A stretch of DNA of 19,906 nt from Hallerella sp963660435 (GTDB taxonomy: Bacteria > Fibrobacterota > Fibrobacteria > Fibrobacterales > Fibrobacteraceae): NCBI GenBank assembly GCA_963660435.1, contig CAVKYI010000037.1, positions 1 through 19,906 of the forward strand, given 5' to 3'. Position numbers and translations under genes: made by a program. Below, piece after piece: positions 14,977 to 19,906 of this stretch. Each line of letters begins with the position of its first letter. Positions within the stretch are counted from its first letter, which is position 1. The notes under the pieces were generated by a model, which had not been told where the DNA came from, ran no database searches, and saw only the letters and a list, made by a program, of their open reading frames with translations.

Positions 14977-14998
14977 ATTCCTCTTTTTAAAAAGGAAT
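14977..14998. promoter_or_regulatory. Inverted repeat in the divergent promoter region
   Basis: ATTCCTCTTTTT (14977-14988) is followed directly by AAAAAGGAAT (14989-14998), an inverted repeat with a two-base bulge and no loop. It sits between the divergent lipoprotein and cysteine-cluster genes and could be an operator; nothing else supports this. Confidence 0.25.
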
Positions 14999-15020
14999 GG
15001 CGAACGTGAAATACACTTCA

Positions 15021-15028
15021 TATATTTG
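15021..15028 (+). promoter_or_regulatory. TAnnTTTG element before the cysteine-cluster operon
   Basis: TATATTTG is an exact match to the consensus and identical to the element at 10203-10210. The -33 side is weak here. The ATG at 15039 lies ten bases downstream, so the leader would be very short. Confidence 0.45.
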
Positions 15029-15038
15029 GAAAAAGTAG

Positions 15039-15818
15039 ATGACGATGGAATACTTTCCGACTAAACCATATAGGCGCGCAGTCCTTTTGATGCGCTCCCT
15101 CCTTGCCCGCGAAAGGGAAAGGCTAGATGCGATTGCAAAAAACGCCGCGCGAGACGTTGCCATTACGGAATCGAATTTCGCCGCGGAACTTCCGAATCTT
15201 GTCCGCTTTGCGAAAGCCTACGAGGACGCCTTCATGCGCTATCTTGCGGCGGTCCTTCCCCAGCATGCTTCCGGAATTTGCTGCAAGGCCGGCTGTGGCA
15301 ACTGCTGCCATCATTTTCCGATGTCCGTCGAACCGTTCGAGCTCGCTCTCTTTTACCTGGAAATTCGAAAATCTCCGGACCTTTTTTCGATTCTCGAAAA
15401 GTGCCATGTCCGAAGCAAGGTCTTTCGCGAACTCTTTCGAAAGGCGGAAGCCGAGGGAAATCCCGACCCGGACGACTATGCGCTTGTCCGCTATTTTGAC
15501 GAAGGGCTTTCCTGTCCGTTCATTCTCCCTTCGGGAAGCTGTGGCGTCTATGCGTTTCGTCCGGTGACGTGCCGGATGTACTTCAGCGAAACGCCGGGGA
15601 AGTTTTGTGTGCCGAAGCACCTTCTTTCCGACCTGAACAGGAGCTTTATCGTCTATCTTCCCGACGAACTGGAAGAGCTCATCGCGGACGTTTCCGCCCA
15701 TTATGCGCAGCTCGCTCTTCCGGAAAGCCTCTACGAAGGAATTCTCGCGATGAACGCCTTGGAACCTGACTTTGCGCAGATGAAAGCCGAATCGCCCGAA
15801 AGGAGCGGAGACGGATGA
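15039..15818 (+). CDS. YkgJ-family cysteine-cluster protein
   Basis: This is a cytoplasmic protein of 259 residues with the zinc- or iron-chelating cysteine cluster of the YkgJ family (PF03692-like). The ligands are CCKAGCGNCCHHFP (C81, C82, C86, C89, C90), then C159 in SCPF, C168 in SCGVY, C178 in RPVTCRMY and C190. The spacing and the RPxxCR segment are typical. Residues 1-75 form a charged helical N-terminal part. The start could be 15039 or the second ATG at 15045; GGA at 15028-15030 fits the first. It is the first gene of a four-gene chain and overlaps the next by ATGA. The biochemical role is unknown. Confidence 0.82.
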   Translation: MTMEYFPTKPYRRAVLLMRSLLARERERLDAIAKNAARDVAITESNFAAELPNLVRFAKAYEDAFMRYLAAVLPQHASGICCKAGCGNCCHHFPMSVEPFELALFYLEIRKSPDLFSILEKCHVRSKVFRELFRKAEAEGNPDPDDYALVRYFDEGLSCPFILPSGSCGVYAFRPVTCRMYFSETPGKFCVPKHLLSDLNRSFIVYLPDELEELIADVSAHYAQLALPESLYEGILAMNALEPDFAQMKAESPERSGDG

Positions 15819-16612
15819 CGACCGAATCGCTGCAAACGGATCTTTTCGGCGTTTCGGAAAAGCCCGCTCGTCTCGAATGTTCGGCGGAAAACATTCTTTC
15901 TTCGGACGGAACGGTCGTCTTTCTGTATGCGGACCGTCTCCGGAAAAGCTTTCGGGCGCGAAAGAAGATATTCGAGAACAGCTACGAACTGACACTTCCC
16001 GCCTATATGAAGTCCCCGGAATTTTTCCCCGTACGCGAACTCGCCGCGGAATGGGCTCATGTTTCCTTCAAGCGCAAGACTGCCGGAAACAAGGCTCGCG
16101 CAAGGGAACTGATTGCTCGGATCTGGAAGGCGACCGACCAGATTCTGGTGGATGCGGGACTTCCCCGGGTGACAAGAGATTCCCGATTCCCGCCTATCTG
16201 TCCCGTCGGAAAGTTTTACGACTTGACGCTTGTCTTTGCCGCCGTGAACGCGACATACTTCGGGGGCGAGCTGAACGCGCGCATTACGTGGAGCAATCGA
16301 ATCGGGGGACTAAGCTTTCACACGGTTCGCAAGGACCCGCTCTCGGGAGAAACGGTAAACCTGATAAGCATCAGCCGCGGATACGATTTCGAAAATTGCC
16401 CGTTCTTCGCTGTCGCCGGTGTGGTCTATCACGAATGCCTGCATATCGCCGTTCCGCCGGAAATCGTAAACGGTCGTCGCATTGTCCACGGCAAGGTATT
16501 TCGCAATCGGGAACGCCGCTACCTCTATTACGAAGAGTGGAACAAGTGGCATCGCGAAGTCCTCCCGAAAAACATTCGTACCTTGCGATTCCTGAAAAGG
16601 ATCCGTCGATGA
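15815..16612 (+). CDS. SprT-like zinc metalloprotein
   Basis: This 265-residue protein has a SprT-like (PF10263) C-terminal half. NATYFGGELNARITWSNR (145-162) matches the family's conserved FGGxL...ITW segment, LISISRGY (183-190) follows, and the metal motif is HECLH (206-210) with a third histidine probably at 225 in VHGKVFR. Eukaryotic SPRTN relatives cleave DNA-protein crosslinks; the bacterial members' role is poorly known. The N-terminal 130 residues are not recognised. It overlaps both neighbours by 4 nt (ATGA at each end), so its expression is tied to the two cysteine-cluster proteins. Confidence 0.8.
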   Translation: MTTESLQTDLFGVSEKPARLECSAENILSSDGTVVFLYADRLRKSFRARKKIFENSYELTLPAYMKSPEFFPVRELAAEWAHVSFKRKTAGNKARARELIARIWKATDQILVDAGLPRVTRDSRFPPICPVGKFYDLTLVFAAVNATYFGGELNARITWSNRIGGLSFHTVRKDPLSGETVNLISISRGYDFENCPFFAVAGVVYHECLHIAVPPEIVNGRRIVHGKVFRNRERRYLYYEEWNKWHREVLPKNIRTLRFLKRIRR

Positions 16613-17625
16613 AGGTTGTCGTCCCCGATTTTTACCGGAAATTCCGTTGCCTTGCCGGGGCGTGTCGCGATACGTGTTGCGCTGGCTGGGAAGTCGATAT
16701 CGAACCGAAAACGGAGGAACGCTACGCTTCTGTCTCCGGGCCTTTTGGCGAGAGGCTCCGCCGCTTCGTTTCGGACGGGCGCATTCTCCTGGACGCTTCG
16801 GAGCGCTGTCCCTTTCTCGACGAAAATAATTTGTGCGAAATCTATCGGAATCTGGGGGCGCGCTTCCTGTCGGACATTTGCAGGGAACATCCGCGATTCG
16901 TGGAAGTCTTTGGAGACTTGAAGGAACTCGGGCTTGGCCTTTGCTGCGAGGAGTCGGCGCGACTTCTCCTCGCTTCGAGCGAACCGCTCCGCTTCGAGGA
17001 ATTTCGTGACGACGAAGAGCCGGAAATTCTCCCTGTCGATTCGCAGAGTCTCCGCGACGCGATGCTTGAATTTCGGACCGATATGCTTTCCCGGCTTTCG
17101 GAAAGAACGGTTCCCCTTTCTGCGCGAATTTTCGAAACGCTCTGTCTCGTGGCGACATCCCAAGGTGAAACGGTATCGATTCCCGAATATCCGGTCGAAA
17201 GAATCTGGGGCGAAATATGGGACTTTCTCTCGGGCCTCGAAAGCCTCGGCAAGACATGGGAAAGCGCCATGGACCGCGTAAGAAAGGAAACGGCCATTTC
17301 CGAATCGAACGCTCTCTTTTCGGAGACTGATGGAGAGCGAATTCTCGCCTACCAGATCTTTCGATACCTGGGAAAGTCTCTTTACGACGGCGACAGGCTT
17401 TCGAAGGTCAAGTTTGCCGTTCTCTTCTGGCTTGTCCTGCAGAAATTCGGGGGATGTCTTGCGAGTGAAGATTCCGGCGTTTCCCCGAAAGTCGAAGCGG
17501 TGAAGCTTCTTTCGAAGCAGCTGGAATATTCGGAGGAGAACATGAACGCCCTTTCGCACGCGTTTGACGAAAAAACGTTTTTTTCGACGGGCGCCTTTCT
17601 CGTTCTTGTGCAGGCGTTCGGATGA
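16609..17625 (+). CDS. FliB-like lysine-N-methylase family cysteine protein
   Basis: The 338-residue product matches the FliB family, named for the Salmonella enzyme that methylates lysines of flagellin. The conserved pattern is present from the first residues: VPDFYRKFRC (5-14), CRDTCCAGWEVDI (19-31), CPFL and C76 (67-76), ICREHPR (90-96) and LGLCC (109-113). Nine cysteines (14, 19, 23, 24, 67, 76, 91, 112, 113) could bind a metal or Fe-S centre. A longer in-frame ORF upstream runs through the SprT-like gene in another frame and is rejected; the ATG at 16609 has AAGGA upstream. It overlaps the next gene by ATGA. No flagellar gene is nearby, so another substrate is likely. Confidence 0.82.
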   Translation: MKVVVPDFYRKFRCLAGACRDTCCAGWEVDIEPKTEERYASVSGPFGERLRRFVSDGRILLDASERCPFLDENNLCEIYRNLGARFLSDICREHPRFVEVFGDLKELGLGLCCEESARLLLASSEPLRFEEFRDDEEPEILPVDSQSLRDAMLEFRTDMLSRLSERTVPLSARIFETLCLVATSQGETVSIPEYPVERIWGEIWDFLSGLESLGKTWESAMDRVRKETAISESNALFSETDGERILAYQIFRYLGKSLYDGDRLSKVKFAVLFWLVLQKFGGCLASEDSGVSPKVEAVKLLSKQLEYSEENMNALSHAFDEKTFFSTGAFLVLVQAFG

Positions 17626-18500
17626 AAATTCCTTTTCTCTTCGTTCTTCTTTTCCTGGGAACGGCTTTCGCCGAAGAAATGTCGGGGGATTCCGTCATCG
17701 TGTCGTTTTCCGATAGGATTTCCGTCCAGCTGTTGGCCAGGTATCATTACGCTTCGTTTTCCGGAAAAAGTACGGAAGACAAGGATCTTGCGACAAACCG
17801 TCCCGTCGATCTCGGAATTGGCGGAGGCTATGGCGACTGGACGTGGAGTTCCTTGTTTACGTTTTCGTTCGGTGAGGACTCCGAAAAGCCGAAGACACGA
17901 GCGACCGACTTGCAGTTCAACTATTTCGGCGATCGGTTATTCTGGGATCTGTTTCTGAAAGTGAACGACGGTTTCTACTGGAAAGATTCCGAAACGGGCG
18001 AATTTCGAAAGGCGAGGCTTTTGACCGTTTCCGCGGGGTACGACATGGGCTATCTCTGGAATCGGGAACATTCGCTGCGAGCCGCATATTCGCTGGATCG
18101 TCGCCAGAAAAAGTCGAACGGCAGCTTCATCTGGGGCGCCGGAATCTATTATCACGGAATCGTGTCGCGGGATTCGCTACTTCCGCAGTATCGCAAGTAC
18201 CAACAGTTTATTCATCTGGGACCGAGCGTCGGTTACTCCTATACGTGGGTGTGGCAAAGCGGATGGTTTTACAATATGCTGGGCATCGCTTCCGCCTCGC
18301 TTGGAAAAAACGTCTCGCGAAATCAGTGGATGCTTTTCTCGCAGGTGTTTCCGAAATTTACCGTTGGCTACCATGGCGAAAGATGGTCGATTCATTTTCC
18401 GTTTTTCGTGAACGCGCTTCTGCTTTCGTCAAATGACGAGGAATTCAACGATGTATTCTTCACCGCTTCCGGCGGTTTCATGGTGACAAGGCGGTTCTGA
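17622..18500 (+). CDS. DUF4421-like outer-membrane protein
   Basis: This exported protein of 292 residues has a signal peptide ending at AFA (17). The mature chain alternates aromatic and polar residues, with repeated strands such as DLGIGGGYGDWTWSSLFTF (63-81), and ends in RRF, consistent with an outer-membrane barrel. The order of segments (TNRPVDLGIG, LQFNYFGDRLFWDLFLK, GFYW, then the YSLDRRQKKSNGSFIWGAG region) resembles DUF4421 proteins of Bacteroidota. The function is unknown. It is the last gene of the ATGA-linked chain, and its 3' end overlaps the convergent aminotransferase gene by 23 nt. Confidence 0.7.
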   Translation: MKIPFLFVLLFLGTAFAEEMSGDSVIVSFSDRISVQLLARYHYASFSGKSTEDKDLATNRPVDLGIGGGYGDWTWSSLFTFSFGEDSEKPKTRATDLQFNYFGDRLFWDLFLKVNDGFYWKDSETGEFRKARLLTVSAGYDMGYLWNREHSLRAAYSLDRRQKKSNGSFIWGAGIYYHGIVSRDSLLPQYRKYQQFIHLGPSVGYSYTWVWQSGWFYNMLGIASASLGKNVSRNQWMLFSQVFPKFTVGYHGERWSIHFPFFVNALLLSSNDEEFNDVFFTASGGFMVTRRF

Positions 18501-19578
18501 TTTTCGAAGCGATTTTCCTGGCGTCGGAAAACGCGCAGACAGGGAGGCTGAACGTTTCCCGGGAAAGGGCTTTGGCCCGGACGTTTCTTTCGACATCTTT
18601 TCTCGTTTCGGGAAAGCTTGCGAAGAAAGGCTCCGCGGAAAGAGGGCGCTCGTAATAGATTCGCGTGGGAATCCCGGAGCGGGAGAGCTTTTCGAGGACC
18701 GAGTCCCTCTCCTTGCAGCGGACGGCATATTGCGCATGGACGCTCGTGTTTCCGGCGTTGATTCTCGGAACCTGGAATCCTCTCGTTTCGGAAAAAAGCG
18801 CATTGTAGATTCTGGCGTTTTCTTCCCGTCGGGAAAGCTCTTCTTTTAAATGCTTGCGCTTTGCGAGGAGAATCGCCGCCTGGATCGTGTCGAGACGGCT
18901 GTTCGTTCCGAGGGATGTGTAAAGACCGCTCGAGTCCTTTCCGTGCATCGCGAAACGTTTCGCCTTTCGATAAATCTCTTCGTCGTCTGTCAGCAGGGCG
19001 CCACCGTCACCGTAGGCGCCAAAAGGTTTTGTCGGGTAAAAGCTCGTCGCGGCGACCGTTCCGAGGGATCCTGCCGCCTTTCCGCATTGAAACGCTCCGA
19101 TGCTCTGCGCGGCGTCTTCCAGAATCCAGAGACCGTGCCTTCTGGCGATTTCGTTCAATTTGTCGTAGTTCGCGCACTGCCCAAAAAGATCCACGGCGAC
19201 AATGCCGACTGTCCGTTCCGAAATCAAGGCTTCGACGGAATCCGGCGAAATCAGGAAGTCTTCGCCGACATCGGCAAAGCGCGGAATTCCGCCCGCAAGG
19301 ACGACCGCGTTCGCTGTCGCGACAAAAGTATAGTCCGGGACTATCACCTCGTCACCGCGTTCTAGGCCGAGGCCGGCGAGCGAAAGGCATAGAGCGCTCG
19401 TTCCGCTTGCGCAGGAAAGGGCAAACCGGACATTCGTATCTTCGGCAAGTGTTCTCTCGAACTCTTCGACGCAATTTCCACCTATCGGGTTTCCTCCGCG
19501 GAGAACGGACGCGATCGCGGAGTCGATTTCCTTTTGATACGCTGCGTATTGCGCACTGAGATTGACGAACGGGAGCAT
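18478..19578 (-). CDS. DegT/DnrJ/EryC1/StrS aminotransferase, WbpE-like
   Basis: This PLP-dependent aminotransferase of 366 residues acts on nucleotide-linked keto-sugars for O-antigen, capsule or glycan synthesis. The schiff-base lysine is K184 in SFYPTKPFGAYGDGG. D155 in LEDAAQSIGA contacts the PLP pyridine nitrogen, and ASGTSAL (57-63) binds phosphate. The N-terminus FVNLSAQYAAYQKEIDSAI resembles WbpE/WlbC-type enzymes, which make 3-amino sugars, but substrate cannot be fixed from sequence. It has no ribosome binding site; TAACTTTA lies four bases before the ATG, suggesting a leaderless message. No other sugar gene is in the window. Its stop lies inside the convergent outer-membrane gene. 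Confidence 0.92.
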   Translation of the reverse strand: MLPFVNLSAQYAAYQKEIDSAIASVLRGGNPIGGNCVEEFERTLAEDTNVRFALSCASGTSALCLSLAGLGLERGDEVIVPDYTFVATANAVVLAGGIPRFADVGEDFLISPDSVEALISERTVGIVAVDLFGQCANYDKLNEIARRHGLWILEDAAQSIGAFQCGKAAGSLGTVAATSFYPTKPFGAYGDGGALLTDDEEIYRKAKRFAMHGKDSSGLYTSLGTNSRLDTIQAAILLAKRKHLKEELSRREENARIYNALFSETRGFQVPRINAGNTSVHAQYAVRCKERDSVLEKLSRSGIPTRIYYERPLSAEPFFASFPETRKDVERNVRAKALSRETFSLPVCAFSDARKIASKIRTALSP

Positions 19579-19582
19579 GACG

Positions 19583-19590
19583 TAAAGTTA
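19583..19590 (-). promoter_or_regulatory. TAACTTTA promoter element of the aminotransferase
   Basis: On the minus strand TAACTTTA is one base from TAnnTTTG and is followed by CGTC and then ATG, the same N4 distance as at the phosphate transporter and ruvA. No convincing -33 or -35 element was found. Confidence 0.35.
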
Positions 19591-19640
19591 AAAAAGCGCA
19601 GGCATCAGAAAGGAGAAATCAGGAAACAGGGAGTCCGAAC

Positions 19641-19756
19641 GTCATCCTGGAGCGTAGCACCGCGAAACGATAGGATCCATTTTAGCAGAAACGCTCGGAA
19701 TGGATTCTACCTGCCCGCAGCAGGCGGGTCGGCTCTTTCAGAGCCTCCAGAATGAC
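19641..19756 (+). repeat. Palindromic repeat cassette with 19-bp hairpin insert
   Basis: The ends are GTCATCCTGG (19641-19650) and CCAGAATGAC (19747-19756). It is identical in plan to the 97-bp cassette, but a 19-bp hairpin module beginning CCTGCCCGCA is inserted between ATTCTA and TCGG. The same module is at 13-31. The inner arm hairpin GGCTC/GAGCC is at 19731-19745. The orientation is opposite to the left copy at 152-248. Confidence 0.85.
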
Positions 19757-19799
19757 GGCAGAAAAGGTTCGTTACGTAGAAGGACAGTCTCGTTACGCC

Positions 19800-19896
19800 G
19801 TCATCCTGGAGCGTAGCACCGCGAAGCGATAGGATCCATTTTAGCAGAAACGCTCGGAATGGATTCTATCGGCTCTTTCAGAGCCTCCAGAATGAC
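19800..19896 (+). repeat. 97-bp palindromic repeat cassette, right copy
   Basis: Bounded by GTCATCCTGG and CCAGAATGAC, with pairing arms CGATAGGATCCATT and AATGGATTCTATCG and an inner hairpin GGCTC/GAGCC (19871-19885). It differs from the adjacent copy mainly by lacking the 19-bp insert. The 43-bp spacer between the two copies is itself similar to the reverse complement of 105-151. Confidence 0.85.
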
Positions 19897-19906
19897 GGCA
19901 GACGGT

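Noticed and set aside
15877..16608. Upstream in-frame extension of the FliB-like gene
   Set aside because: It overlaps the SprT-like gene in another frame and has no family similarity. The ATG at 16609 has a ribosome binding site and the family's N-terminus.

Overview
The window reads as a chromosomal segment of a Gram-negative bacterium of the FCB group, most likely Fibrobacterota or a close relative. The evidence is indirect. There are outer-membrane proteins of types common in that group (a PorV/UPF0164-like barrel and a DUF4421-like protein), a mitochondrial-type aconitase, a PiT transporter with a long cytoplasmic tail, and promoters resembling the Bacteroidota consensus TAnnTTTG. I see no rRNA, tRNA, CRISPR array or prophage.

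Layout: (1) 1-306 is a patch of dispersed palindromic repeats. (2) 449-2239 is pyruvate kinase on the + strand, closed by a strong terminator. (3) 2247-7048 looks like a phosphate module: four TGTAAA-like half-sites spaced exactly 11 bp, a PiT phosphate transporter, then a PhoB-like response regulator and PhoR-like sensor kinase that overlap by 23 nt. (4) About 7060-7762 is a complete IS200-type insertion sequence lying between convergent genes. (5) 7816-10074 is aconitase (-), with a divergent DUF975-like membrane protein at 10231-10818 (+). (6) 14932-10815 (-) holds a lipoprotein gene, an outer-membrane protein gene, ruvA and ruvB. (7) 15039-18500 (+) is a four-gene chain in which every junction is a 4-nt ATGA overlap: a cysteine-cluster protein, a SprT-like metalloprotein, a FliB-type cysteine protein and a DUF4421-like outer-membrane protein. 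(8) 19578-18478 (-) is a DegT/WbpE-type sugar aminotransferase. (9) 19641-19896 holds two more copies of the palindromic repeat, inverted relative to the copy at the left end.

Most genes are housekeeping (glycolysis, TCA cycle, recombination, phosphate uptake). The least explained parts are the repeat cassettes, which accept small hairpin modules at a fixed junction; the Pho-box-like array before the phosphate transporter; the ATGA-linked cysteine/SprT/FliB/outer-membrane operon; and a promoter arrangement at three genes (an 8-mer, then N4, then ATG) that predicts leaderless mRNAs. I found no clear new defence or mobile system. Functional statements are motif-based; no database search was possible.
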